The notes: generated from the letters alone by a model not told the origin. A stretch of DNA of 64,000 nucleotides from Rhizobium sp. Q54 (GCA_943328505.2 CALQAH020000002.1:1-64000), one strand, 5' to 3'. Numbered from the stretch's first letter, positions 41,480 to 50,330 are shown. Numbers and translations: made by a program.

Positions 41480-41830
41480 ATGGATTTAGAAAATTTAAAA
41501 TACGAATTAGATATATTAGATATTGAAAGAAGGTATTTAGAAGACGTTATTTTAAAAAATCAAATTAGTTTAACTGAAATTAAAAAGAAAATAAAGTTTC
41601 TTTCCGATATCTTATTTCCAAATGTTTCGTTGTCGGAGATTAAATTAAAAGGCAAAGATTACTTCGTGATTAAAGGAAGTTATCAAGTTATTGATAAGAA
41701 CGGTAAAAAAATAAGATTGTCTGTTTTCGTTGGAAGAAAAGATGAATTTATCGACGGGAAAAATGATGATAAAGCTATAAAAATAGCCACTGATAAGATA
41801 AAAATACTACTTATAAATAAAAATAAATAA
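41480..41830 (+). CDS. Hypothetical coiled-coil protein, 116 residues
   Basis: Residues 1-45 form a coiled coil (MDLENLKYELDILDIERRYL, then LTEIKKKIKFL). The C-terminal half is beta-rich (KDYFVIKGSYQVIDKNGKKIRLSVFVG). No family recognised. It lies upstream of the ParB-methylase gene on the same strand, 224 bases apart. Confidence 0.6.
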   Translation: MDLENLKYELDILDIERRYLEDVILKNQISLTEIKKKIKFLSDILFPNVSLSEIKLKGKDYFVIKGSYQVIDKNGKKIRLSVFVGRKDEFIDGKNDDKAIKIATDKIKILLINKNK

Positions 41831-42054
41831 AAAAATATTGATATGTATTTGCATAAGTAAAAAATACATACTACTTTTGTCCTCGGAATATGTCTAATAA
41901 ATGTATTCAAATAATTAACCCCGGGAAGATTTAATTATTGTTACAGACGATAAACCGTCTATAAAACCCTATTGAGAGGACAAACTCATAACTCTGCAAC
42001 AACCCGTTTCAACCAGTCGTAAAGGTTCATTTTTTAACTCTAAAATCTGAACTT

Positions 42055-43509
42055 ATGAAAACAATTTTTGACCAAAGTGTGGTAAGTGTAGCCACCAATA
42101 AATTACACAAAAACGAACTCTTAAGTTCGATTTATCTTGTTCCCGAAAACTATGATGTAATTAAAAATAATATCAAAGATTTTGGGCTTCTTACCCCTTT
42201 ATTAGTGGATGAAAACTATTGTGTTATTTCAGGGAATCTTCGCCTTCAAATTGCAATAGATTTAAAGATGGTAGAAGTTCCGGTTGTATTTGTAAACACA
42301 CCTTCTGAAAAAAGAGATGTTATAGCTTTATCTACAAATCAATTTAGAAAAAAATCTTGTATAGAGGTCCTTAGAGAGATTGATTTTTATGAAAAGTACT
42401 ATTCTATAAAACCAGGTCAAAGAACAGATATTAATCCTGAACTAAAATTAGCGAAAGAAGAAAAGGATTTGGCTTATAAAGAATTGGGAACTTATAAAGT
42501 GAGAAAATTAAAATCCATCCAAGCATTAGGGGTTAAACTTTATGGTGATGATTCTGCTAAAGTGGAGGAATTATTATTAAAGGTTGATAAGGGAGCGTTA
42601 ACTTTAAATAAAGTTGAGGAGAGATTAAATAATGAAATAATCAAAAAGACAAATGATGAAGTAGTTCCAAAGGTTTATGATTTTATAACAGAGAAGGTTA
42701 AAATTTATAATCATACTTGTGAGGTAATGTATGAACTTGAAAACAATTCAATAAATACAATTGTAGTTTCACCTCCATATTTTGGAATGTTTGATTATGG
42801 TACTGGTAAAACTCAACTTGGATTTGAAAAGGATGTTGAAGAGTTCGTGGATAAATTGGTTTCTATTTTCAAAGAAGGATTTAGAGTGTTAAAAGAAGAT
42901 GGTTCTTTGTTTGTCAATTTGAATGATTGTGTTAGAGAAGGACAATACCAATGCGTTCCTGAATTGTTTTTGATTAAAATGATTCAATCAGGATTGTGGA
43001 GATACAATGACAAATTAATGTGGTTAAAAAATAATAGCCAATATACTTTTGGAGATAGGAGTGTTAGAAATTTTGAACCAATATTTCACTTTACTAAATC
43101 AGCAAATCATTATTATGATGCCACTTGGTTAGAATCATTTGTTGATGAAAAAAATGATATCTCGTTTGGAACAACAGGAAGTAAACCAAAAATTATTTCT
43201 GCGATTGATTTTAGAGATGGTGTTCTTCAATCTAATGGTTCTAACACATTAGAGTTAAGAAAAAAATGTGCAGAAAAAGGATTCTATATGGAGCACTCTT
43301 GTACCTTCCCAATTGATTTGCCATTAATTTGTGTTCTTTCTACAACAAGACCTGGTGATACTGTTTTGGACTTGTTTAATGGGACTGCAACAACCGGAGA
43401 AGTTTGTGTTCTTACAGATAGAAAATATGTTGGATATGAATTGAATCCTCAATTTGTAATGGCTTCAGAGGTTAGATTATCAGATTATGAATTAGGTCAA
43501 GTAGCATAG
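42055..43509 (+). CDS. ParB-domain DNA methyltransferase (N4/N6 type)
   Basis: 484 residues. Residues 20-85 are a ParB/Srx-like N-terminal domain (LLTPLLVDENYCVISGNLRLQIAIDLKMVEVPVVF with the GN-RL motif). Residues 85-215 are helical, as in ParB. The methylase has motif IV SPPYF (S239), then DRSVRNFEPIFHF, and motif I last (DTVLDLFNGTATTG, D439), the circular order of beta-class N4-cytosine or N6-adenine methylases. ParB-methylase fusions occur in phages and islands. A second ParB-like gene follows 73 bases on. The leader holds a hairpin AGACG/CGTCT (41947-41962). Confidence 0.88.
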   Translation: MKTIFDQSVVSVATNKLHKNELLSSIYLVPENYDVIKNNIKDFGLLTPLLVDENYCVISGNLRLQIAIDLKMVEVPVVFVNTPSEKRDVIALSTNQFRKKSCIEVLREIDFYEKYYSIKPGQRTDINPELKLAKEEKDLAYKELGTYKVRKLKSIQALGVKLYGDDSAKVEELLLKVDKGALTLNKVEERLNNEIIKKTNDEVVPKVYDFITEKVKIYNHTCEVMYELENNSINTIVVSPPYFGMFDYGTGKTQLGFEKDVEEFVDKLVSIFKEGFRVLKEDGSLFVNLNDCVREGQYQCVPELFLIKMIQSGLWRYNDKLMWLKNNSQYTFGDRSVRNFEPIFHFTKSANHYYDATWLESFVDEKNDISFGTTGSKPKIISAIDFRDGVLQSNGSNTLELRKKCAEKGFYMEHSCTFPIDLPLICVLSTTRPGDTVLDLFNGTATTGEVCVLTDRKYVGYELNPQFVMASEVRLSDYELGQVA

Positions 43510-43582
43510 TTAGTTTTATTCGAGGAAACCGATTAAACCCCGCATTTGGTAAGGCGTATTTTACCTCTAAAAATTTAGAGAT

Positions 43583-44185
43583 ATGATAAACAATAATGTA
43601 ATATGGGTTAATACATCAAGTTTAATTTTTAATCCTTTATGGGTTGATAAAACAATAAATAATAGTTGGGAATATTCCTGTTTAATGACTGAGGTGTCCG
43701 TTTATGGAATTCAACTACCAATAGAAGTATCAGTTGATAATGTTGTAATAAACGGTAATAAAAGATTAAAAATTGCAAATGACTTGAAGATGGAAAAAGT
43801 ACCGATAATTCTTTATCAAGATGATAAATTAAATGATTTAATCACTTCATCTATTAAGCCCTCAGATTTAGTTAAGATACTTGAAGTTTTTGACACTAAG
43901 TATGGATTAAAATACTCTACAAGATATAACAAAAAAGAGTTGCCTAAAGTTTTAATATCATTAAGGGTATTGTTAATAGGAAATAATGAAAGGATAAGTC
44001 AAATATATCAACTAAAAGAGTATTCGAAACAGATTAGAAAATCCTATCCTTATGAAACAAATGAAATATGGAACCAACTTGACAATTTTAATATGTCGTT
44101 ATTCGAGGGTGTTGAAAAAATGAAAGTATTATTTAAAAGAAAAACAACAATGAATTTTTCATTTGACCATAAAATGGTCGCTTAA
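43583..44185 (+). CDS. ParB-like N-domain protein without methylase
   Basis: 200 residues. Residues 35-80 (GIQLPIEVSVDNVVINGNKRLKIANDLKMEKVPII) align closely with the ParB domain of the preceding fusion protein (ISGNLRLQIAIDLKMVEVPVV). After it comes a helical region (VKILEVFDTKYGLKYSTRYNKKEL). No methylase domain. It may pair with the fusion protein or modify its DNA recognition. Its end overlaps the convergent integrase stop by four bases. Confidence 0.75.
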   Translation: MINNNVIWVNTSSLIFNPLWVDKTINNSWEYSCLMTEVSVYGIQLPIEVSVDNVVINGNKRLKIANDLKMEKVPIILYQDDKLNDLITSSIKPSDLVKILEVFDTKYGLKYSTRYNKKELPKVLISLRVLLIGNNERISQIYQLKEYSKQIRKSYPYETNEIWNQLDNFNMSLFEGVEKMKVLFKRKTTMNFSFDHKMVA

Positions 44186-45573
44186 ATTTTATACAAGGTA
44201 TTCATATCCTTGTAAAATTTATCGGTATCTTCATATAGTTCTAATGTTTCAAAGGCTTTAAGGTAATTTTCAGTTATAGTTGTGCTGGAATGACCTAAAG
44301 CCTTTGATACTTTATAAAGGTCGTTAGTGGTTTTTCTAAAATTGTGGGCAAAAGTATGTCTTGCTGAATAATACGAGAATGGTTTAATGTCTTTTTCTCG
44401 TGCTATTATTTTTAACATCTTATTGGTTTTGGCATTTATGGAACTAATTTTTTCATAGATTTTTTGTGCATCAGTCGCATCTTCAAAGTAATCACTAAAA
44501 ATAAATTCATTTCTATTTCTTGAATATTTTTCAATTACAATACGTAGTAATTTATCTCTATCTCCAATTATATCTTGAAATTCTTTAATTTCTTGTTCTG
44601 TTAACTCACGATGAATTATATAATTACGATACTCGCGATATTTAACTTCAAGTTCAAAGATGTTTTTCCCATCTTTATTTTTACAAGCATTATATTGTTC
44701 CGGATTTCTAGGATATATTGTTTCGGGGAGGTAATATTTCAATATATTCAAGGTTTTATCATTAAGATAACAATGCATTACCTGTCCTGTTTTAGACATA
44801 GTGTATACCAATTCATTATATTTAAGGTTGGACCAAGTTAGCCTAATAAGGTCGTTGAACCGAATACCCATTAGATAGAATGCCATTAAGAAATGAGTTA
44901 ATGCATAAAATTCATTTGACATTGGGTTTATATCAAAATGTAATGATTCGTCTAATGTATGTATGTCTGATAATTTTAGTGTGATTTTTGTACCGCCATT
45001 TTCTTTTATCGGGTCAAACTTATGATATGGATGAACCCGAGGCATAGTGAATCTTGGATTATCTTCAGCATAAGTTAAAGATGTTTTTAGTACTTTATTG
45101 TAATTTTTTAATGTCGCACTTGATAGTTTCCTTTTGTTTATAAAATATTGATTGAATAGTCTAATATGTTCTTTATTCAAATCCTGAAGTGGCAATGAAA
45201 TCAATTGTAATTCTTTAAGGTGTTTGATTAAGGTTGTATACCTTTTCACGGCTGAGATTCTATTTTTTGAATGAAAATCTCTAATTCTCTCGTTGAATAA
45301 ATCCCCAAGAGTTCCACTTGCCACATCTTCTAAAACATCTTGATGAGTATAAGTTGAATTATAAGATTCAAGTAGGTTTGTTAGTATTGTATTATATCTT
45401 TCGTACATTGGATGACTCCTCAATACTCTCCTATTTTTTTCACTCCAATGAATTAAAGGAATTGCAAGACCGGTTGCAATGTATTTGTTTTTTCTGTCCG
45501 CATATAGCTTTATCCTGATTGGATACAATCCATCAGAGTTTTTCTTTTTCCAAATAACTGCAGATACTTTCAT
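44182..45573 (-). CDS. Tyrosine recombinase (integrase) of island 2
   Basis: 463 residues of the Bacteroidota type with an Arm-DNA-binding domain (VSAVIWKKKNSDGLYPIRIKL, ATGLAIPLIHWSEK), a SAM-like core-binding domain (RDFHSKNRISAVKRYTTLIKHL) and the catalytic domain: Arg in GIRFNDLIRLTW, SARHTFAHNFRK (where Tyr takes the usual first His place), LGHSSTTITENYL with the nucleophile Tyr. It lies at the right end of its island, near the arm repeats and att3. Confidence 0.93.
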   Translation of the reverse strand: MKVSAVIWKKKNSDGLYPIRIKLYADRKNKYIATGLAIPLIHWSEKNRRVLRSHPMYERYNTILTNLLESYNSTYTHQDVLEDVASGTLGDLFNERIRDFHSKNRISAVKRYTTLIKHLKELQLISLPLQDLNKEHIRLFNQYFINKRKLSSATLKNYNKVLKTSLTYAEDNPRFTMPRVHPYHKFDPIKENGGTKITLKLSDIHTLDESLHFDINPMSNEFYALTHFLMAFYLMGIRFNDLIRLTWSNLKYNELVYTMSKTGQVMHCYLNDKTLNILKYYLPETIYPRNPEQYNACKNKDGKNIFELEVKYREYRNYIIHRELTEQEIKEFQDIIGDRDKLLRIVIEKYSRNRNEFIFSDYFEDATDAQKIYEKISSINAKTNKMLKIIAREKDIKPFSYYSARHTFAHNFRKTTNDLYKVSKALGHSSTTITENYLKAFETLELYEDTDKFYKDMNTLYKI

Positions 45574-45674
45574 TCAATGATTATTATGTTGAAAATCAAT
45601 TAAATTGCTTAAATTAGCTTTGCAAGGTAAATTTAATTTTTAATCCTATACAGGAAGCAAATATAATAAAAAAA

Positions 45675-45713
45675 AGTTGAGCAAAAGGTTGAGCAAAACC
45701 GCTTGTTCAACTT
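45675..45713 (+). repeat. Island 2 right arm-type repeat
   Basis: GTTGAGCAAAAG (45676-45687) and GTTGAGCAAAA (45688-45698) followed by inverted TTGTTCAAC (45704-45712). Same order and orientation as the left triad at 32209-32247. Likely integrase arm sites. Confidence 0.7.
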
Positions 45714-45786
45714 TACAAATACCCTTTTTTTACTTGTAACTATTTGATTATCAATACTAAATTTTTTCAATTTAATGAAAACAATA

Positions 45787-45800
45787 CCAAGTGGGACCAC
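45787..45800 (+). repeat. Attachment site att3 (14-base tRNA piece)
   Basis: CCAAGTGGGACCAC is identical to the end of the tRNA gene. It marks the right border of island 2. The hairpin that follows fits the original tRNA terminator. Confidence 0.8.
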
Positions 45801-45802
45801 TA

Positions 45803-45825
45803 AAAGGTATGCAATGCATACCTTT
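45803..45825 (+). terminator. Probable native tRNA terminator displaced by the islands
   Basis: AAAGGTATGC pairs with GCATACCTTT around a 3-base loop, starting three bases after att3 and followed by TATTATTTTT. Confidence 0.75.
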
Positions 45826-45917
45826 ATTATTTTTAAATAGTTACAAACTTTATAACTGTCTTTAAAAACATAACAAATCTTTATGATTACAACGAATCTT
45901 GAAATTAGATTTCTCAG

Positions 45918-45925
45918 TATCTTTG
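45918..45925 (+). promoter_or_regulatory. Promoter -7 box of bacilliredoxin
   Basis: TATCTTTG matches TAnnTTTG; a TTG lies 16 bases upstream (45899-45901). Confidence 0.6.
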
Positions 45926-45976
45926 CACTAGATTTTTACATCTAAAAATGAAACCTAATCGCTAAAAATTAAAAAT

Positions 45977-46387
45977 ATGTACCCAGAAGAAATGGTAAAA
46001 CCAATGAGAGCTGAATTATCAGACGCTGGTTTTCAAGATTTATATAGTGCCGAAGCAGTAGAAAATGCCATAAAAGCAGATGGAACAACACTAGTAGTGG
46101 TGAATTCTGTTTGTGGATGTGCGGCGAGAAACGCCCGTCCTGGCGCTAAAATGAGTTTGGAAGGAAACAAAAAACCAGACCATTTGGTAACGGTTTTTGC
46201 CGGAGTTGATAAAGATGCTGTGGATGCAGCGCGTCAACATATGTTTCCTTTTCCACCTTCATCGCCAAGTATGGCTTTGTTTAAAAATGGTGAATTGGTT
46301 CACATGCTAGAACGTCATCACATTGAAGGTCGCCCAGCTGAATTAATAGCTGAAAACTTGAAAGACGCTTACGCAGAATTCTGTTAA
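45977..46387 (+). CDS. Bacilliredoxin, BrxA/BrxB family
   Basis: 136 residues, the standard length. The active site is CGC in NSVCGCAARNARPG, and the family signature HMFPFPPSSPSMALFK is present. It reduces mixed disulfides with low-molecular-weight thiols or protects Cys in redox stress; in Bacillus the thiol is bacillithiol. First core gene to the right of the islands. A terminator follows. Confidence 0.9.
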   Translation: MYPEEMVKPMRAELSDAGFQDLYSAEAVENAIKADGTTLVVVNSVCGCAARNARPGAKMSLEGNKKPDHLVTVFAGVDKDAVDAARQHMFPFPPSSPSMALFKNGELVHMLERHHIEGRPAELIAENLKDAYAEFC

Positions 46388-46409
46388 TCAAGAAAATATT
46401 TTCACTAAT

Positions 46410-46441
46410 AGCCTTTCGAATTCGGTTTTGGAAGGCTTTTT
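46410..46441 (+). terminator. Terminator of bacilliredoxin
   Basis: AGCCTT pairs with AAGGCT around a 15-base loop, followed by TTTTT. Confidence 0.75.
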
Positions 46442-46485
46442 CATTTCCAAATTTTCCAAATTTCCAAATTTTCAAATTATCTTTG
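46442..46485 (+). promoter_or_regulatory. Short tandem repeat and promoter upstream of trhO
   Basis: About four imperfect copies of TTTCCAAAT run from 46442 to 46477 and are followed by TATCTTTG (46478-46485), a good -7 box. The repeats replace a recognisable -33 box. Confidence 0.55.
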
Positions 46486-46541
46486 CCCCGAATTCTTCCA
46501 TTTAGAGTTCACAAAACATTTCTCACTTAAACGTTTATAGC

Positions 46542-47900
46542 ATGCAACTGTATAACACCTTAAGCGCAGAAGAAAGAGCCGAGCTTATAGACCAAGCCGG
46601 CAAACAACGACTGACTTTGTCTTTCTATGCGTATGCCAAAATTGAAAACCCTAAAGAATTTAGAGACGCTTTATTTTTAGCCTGGAATCCATTGGAAGTT
46701 TTGGGTAGAATTTACGTAGCTCAAGAAGGAATTAATGCCCAACTTTCATTGCCAGCAGATAATTTTTACGCCTTCAAAGATACTCTTGATGAATACCAAT
46801 TTATGAAAGACATGCGACTCAATGTAGCTGTTGAACATGATGACCATTCATTTTTAAAATTAACTATTAAAGTTCGGGATAAAATTGTTGCCGATGGATT
46901 GAATGATGCTACTTTCGATGTAACCAACATTGGCGTACATTTAAAAGCCAAGGATTTCAATCAAATTTTAGAAGATCCAAACACAATTGTGGTGGATTTT
47001 AGAAACCACTACGAAAGTGAAATAGGTCATTTTAAAGGTGCAATTACTCCCGATGTAGAGACTTTTCGGGAATCGCTTCCTATCATTAATGAGCAATTAA
47101 AAGATTTCAAAGAAGACAAAAACCTTGTGATGTATTGCACTGGCGGAATTCGATGTGAAAAAGCTTCTGCTTATTTTAAGCATCAAGGATTTAAAAATGT
47201 TTTCCAATTAGAAGGTGGAATTATTAACTATGCCAAACAAATTAAAGAAGAAAATTTAGAAAGTAAATTCATTGGAAAGAACTTTGTTTTTGATCACCGT
47301 TTAGGCGAAAGAATTACCGATGATATTGTTTCCCAATGTCATCAATGTGGAAATCCTTGCGACAATCACACCAATTGTGAAAATGAAGGTTGCCATTTGC
47401 TATTTATCCAATGTGACTCTTGCAAAGCCGCAATGGAAAATTGTTGTTGTGCAGAATGTCAAGAAATTATTCACATGTCATTAGTAGATCAAGTAAAATT
47501 GCGTCGTGGTATAAAGAATGGAAATAAAATTTTTAGAAAAGGAAAATCCGATAAATTAGTTTACAAACATTCTGGCGAGCTATCCGATGTGGCGTTATCA
47601 ACTTTTAAAAATCCTACGGCAATTCGTCAAAAAATCAAAATCAAAAAAACATTAATCGGAAAAGCAGAACATTATTATACCAAAGCAAGTGTTGGGCTGT
47701 TTATTATTGAAAATAAAGAATTAACGATTGGTGATAAAATCTTAATTTCAGGTCCAACTACAGGGAATGAAGAGTTGTTATTAGAAAAAATGTTTGTTAA
47801 TGGAGCAGAAAATACCCTTGCAAAACTAGGCGATAAAGTTACCTTTGCCGTGCCATTTAGAATTAGACTTTCGGATAAATTGTATAAATTAGACAACTAA
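46542..47900 (+). CDS. trhO: tRNA uridine(34) hydroxylase TrhO (rhodanese family)
   Basis: 452 residues, about 100 longer than the Escherichia coli YceA protein. N-terminal acylphosphatase-like domain (YAYAKIENP, RIYVAQEGINAQLS), then a rhodanese domain with active site CTGGIRCEKA (Cys199), then a Cys-rich zinc region (CHQCGNPCDNHTNC, CDSCKAAMENCCC). The protein installs 5-hydroxyuridine at the wobble base of tRNAs with O2. Residues about 370-452 (YYTKASVGLFIIENKELTIGDKILISGPTTG and beyond) look like an EF-Tu domain 2-type barrel, as found at the C-terminus of U32 peptidase-family proteins. Confidence 0.9.
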   Translation: MQLYNTLSAEERAELIDQAGKQRLTLSFYAYAKIENPKEFRDALFLAWNPLEVLGRIYVAQEGINAQLSLPADNFYAFKDTLDEYQFMKDMRLNVAVEHDDHSFLKLTIKVRDKIVADGLNDATFDVTNIGVHLKAKDFNQILEDPNTIVVDFRNHYESEIGHFKGAITPDVETFRESLPIINEQLKDFKEDKNLVMYCTGGIRCEKASAYFKHQGFKNVFQLEGGIINYAKQIKEENLESKFIGKNFVFDHRLGERITDDIVSQCHQCGNPCDNHTNCENEGCHLLFIQCDSCKAAMENCCCAECQEIIHMSLVDQVKLRRGIKNGNKIFRKGKSDKLVYKHSGELSDVALSTFKNPTAIRQKIKIKKTLIGKAEHYYTKASVGLFIIENKELTIGDKILISGPTTGNEELLLEKMFVNGAENTLAKLGDKVTFAVPFRIRLSDKLYKLDN

Positions 47901-47909
47901 TATCAAAAC

Positions 47910-48944
47910 ATGGACATCTATAAAGTTTTAAAATTTAACCATTTAATCAAAAGTCATCGAATAAAATTCTTTGGATTGTGGTTGCTTAGTATTTTAAACA
48001 AAAGATATCTTTCCATACAATTTGATCCAGTTTTAGCCTGTAACCTTCGTTGTAAAATGTGTTATTTTACAGATGCTGATTATGTTAAAAAAAATATGAA
48101 AGGGATTTTCCCTGAAGATGATTTAGAAAATTTAGCCAACGTTAATTTTAAAAACGCGCTTAAATTACAAATTGGTTGTGGCGCAGAACCAACACTTTTC
48201 AAACACAACACCAAGCTTATTACAATAGCAAAAAAACACAATGTTCCTTATATCAGTATGGTTACCAATGGCAATTTGTTAACCCAAAAAGACATTCATG
48301 AATTTGCTTCAGCTGGGTTAAATGAATTCATCCTTTCCATGCATGGCGTTACCAAAGAAACCTATGAAGACTTAATGGATAAAGGTGTTTATGAAAAGTT
48401 TCATGAAATTTTAGGACATATTACAGAAGAGAAAAAGAGTAATCCTAAATTGCGTTTGCGCATCAATTACACCTTCAATCAGGATAATTTCCATGAACTC
48501 AAAGATTTATTTAAATCGTATGAGCAATACACTATTGATAGTATTCAATTACGTCCTATTGATAAAATTGGGGAAACTACATATAACAATTTTAGTTTGA
48601 AAGCCATAGAAAAGGAATATGCTGAAATATCAAATTATCTAAAAAACGAATGTGTAAAAAGAGGCATTACACTATTATTCCCTGAATCGATAGCACGAAT
48701 TGAAAATGATTCACTTGTTGTAAAAACTGAAAATAACAGTTCCTATTTATTACCTTACACGTACTGTTATGTTTCACCAAACTATTATTGGAAAGATGAT
48801 TTTAACTGGAAAGAAGAAACTTTTTCAAGTTGGCAAAACAGAAATAATTGGAATCAAACGTTGTTTAAAAATATTTTTTTATCAAAAAAAGAACTCGAAA
48901 AACCGAACAGAAACATGCTAAATTACTCCGTTTCTTTAAATTAA
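47910..48944 (+). CDS. Radical SAM protein
   Basis: 344 residues. The cluster motif is CNLRCKMC (C44, C48, C51). GCGAEPTLF and VTNGNLL are further SAM and barrel motifs. No C-terminal SPASM Cys set is obvious (only CYVSPNYYW). It belongs to the MoaA/NifB-like group; the substrate is unknown. Nine bases after trhO, so a shared transcript is likely and a link to tRNA modification is possible but unproven. Confidence 0.82.
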   Translation: MDIYKVLKFNHLIKSHRIKFFGLWLLSILNKRYLSIQFDPVLACNLRCKMCYFTDADYVKKNMKGIFPEDDLENLANVNFKNALKLQIGCGAEPTLFKHNTKLITIAKKHNVPYISMVTNGNLLTQKDIHEFASAGLNEFILSMHGVTKETYEDLMDKGVYEKFHEILGHITEEKKSNPKLRLRINYTFNQDNFHELKDLFKSYEQYTIDSIQLRPIDKIGETTYNNFSLKAIEKEYAEISNYLKNECVKRGITLLFPESIARIENDSLVVKTENNSSYLLPYTYCYVSPNYYWKDDFNWKEETFSSWQNRNNWNQTLFKNIFLSKKELEKPNRNMLNYSVSLN

Positions 48945-49061
48945 TTTTCTTTTAATTACTTTAAAAAATTCTTTTTAAAATTAATTCAACAAAATACTAT
49001 CTTTACAAATTAATCGTTTTAAGAACTTAAGTTGTGCGCGTCGCAACGTTAGATATATATT

Positions 49062-50330
49062 ATGGCATGTCAAAGTTGTTCAACCTCTGATGGCGGAGCG
49101 CCAAAAGGGTGCAAAAATAATGGGACTTGCGGCACCGATAGCTGCAACAAATTAACTGTTTTCGATTGGCTCTCCAATATGAGTTTACCAAGTGGTGAAG
49201 CACCATTTGATTGTGTTGAAGTACGTTTCAAAAACGGAAGAAAAGAATTCTATCGCAATACTGAAAAAATAACGCTTAGTATTGGCGATATCGTTGCTAC
49301 AGAAGCTTCACCAGGACATGATATTGGTATTGTAACCTTAACAGGTGAATTGGTGAAAATCCAAATGAAGAAAAAATCTGTAGATCACACCAGTAAAGAA
49401 ATAACAAAAATTTACCGAAAAGCATCTCAAAAAGACATCGACATCTGGTCAGCAGCTCGAGATAAAGAGGAGCCAATGAAAGTAAAAGCTCGTGAATTGG
49501 CAATTACACACAAACTCGAAATGAAAATTTCGGATATCGAATTTCAAGGTGATGGTTCCAAAGCAACATTTTATTATACCGCGAATGATCGTGTTGATTT
49601 CCGACTTTTAATAAAAGATTACGCACGTGTTTTTAACAACCGTATCGAAATGAAACAAGTCGGCTTGCGCCAAGAAGCTTCTCGCCTTGGCGGAATTGGT
49701 TCGTGTGGAAGAGAATTGTGTTGTTCAACTTGGTTAACCGATTTTAGAAGTGTAAATACTTCCGCTGCTCGTTACCAACAATTGTCTTTAAATCCTCAAA
49801 AATTAGCGGGACAATGTGGTAAATTAAAATGTTGTTTGAACTATGAATTAGACACTTACCTTGATGCTTTAAAAGATTTTCCGGATTTTGATTTAAAATT
49901 AAAAACCGACAAAGGCGATGCATTGTGTCAGAAACAAGATATTTTTAAAGGGTTAATGTGGTATGCTTACACCGATAATTTTGCCAATTGGCATGTTTTA
50001 AAAATTGAACAGGTAAAAGAAATTGTTGCTCAAAACAAACAAAATATAAACGTAAGTTCTTTGGAAGATTATGCTTATGAAGTTGTAGTAGAAGTTGAAA
50101 AAAACTTTAACAATGCAATGGGACAAGAGAGTTTAACTCGTTTCGATCAACCTAAAAAGAGCAAAAACAGAAATAAAAATAAAAATAAAATCACAAATCA
50201 AAATACAAACTCACTCGAGCCAAAGGCGAACAGAGCGCAGCTAAACCAGAAACAAGGACAAGAACAACCAAAAAATCCACAACCAAAAAAAGCACCAATA
50301 ATAATCAAGAAGAATGAAAGTAAAGAATAA
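49062..50330 (+). CDS. ricT: PSP1/RicT family protein
   Basis: 422 residues. The N-terminus is Cys-rich (CQSCSTSDGGAPKGC, CGTDSCNK). The PSP1 core follows: VEVRFKNGRKEFY, GHDIGIVTLTG, LGGIGSCGRELCCSTWL, GQCGKLKCCLNYE. In Bacillus RicT, with RicA and RicF, carries FeS clusters and guides RNA maturation. The C-terminal tail (after 350) is Lys, Asn and Gln-rich and disordered. It overlaps gldH by 17 bases, the usual flavobacterial order. Confidence 0.88.
   Translation: MACQSCSTSDGGAPKGCKNNGTCGTDSCNKLTVFDWLSNMSLPSGEAPFDCVEVRFKNGRKEFYRNTEKITLSIGDIVATEASPGHDIGIVTLTGELVKIQMKKKSVDHTSKEITKIYRKASQKDIDIWSAARDKEEPMKVKARELAITHKLEMKISDIEFQGDGSKATFYYTANDRVDFRLLIKDYARVFNNRIEMKQVGLRQEASRLGGIGSCGRELCCSTWLTDFRSVNTSAARYQQLSLNPQKLAGQCGKLKCCLNYELDTYLDALKDFPDFDLKLKTDKGDALCQKQDIFKGLMWYAYTDNFANWHVLKIEQVKEIVAQNKQNINVSSLEDYAYEVVVEVEKNFNNAMGQESLTRFDQPKKSKNRNKNKNKITNQNTNSLEPKANRAQLNQKQGQEQPKNPQPKKAPIIIKKNESKE

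Larger units (their letters stand above)
32116..45800. mobile_element. Integrative island 2, in tandem with island 1
   Basis: Bounded by att2 and a 14-base tRNA piece at 45787-45800. Its tyrosine integrase lies at the right end, opposite to the arrangement in island 1. Arm-like repeats GTTGAGCAAAA occur just inside both ends. Content: structured RNA, Fic protein, serine recombinase module, attC-like cassettes, ParB-methylase fusion, hypothetical genes. No conjugation genes. Confidence 0.82.
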
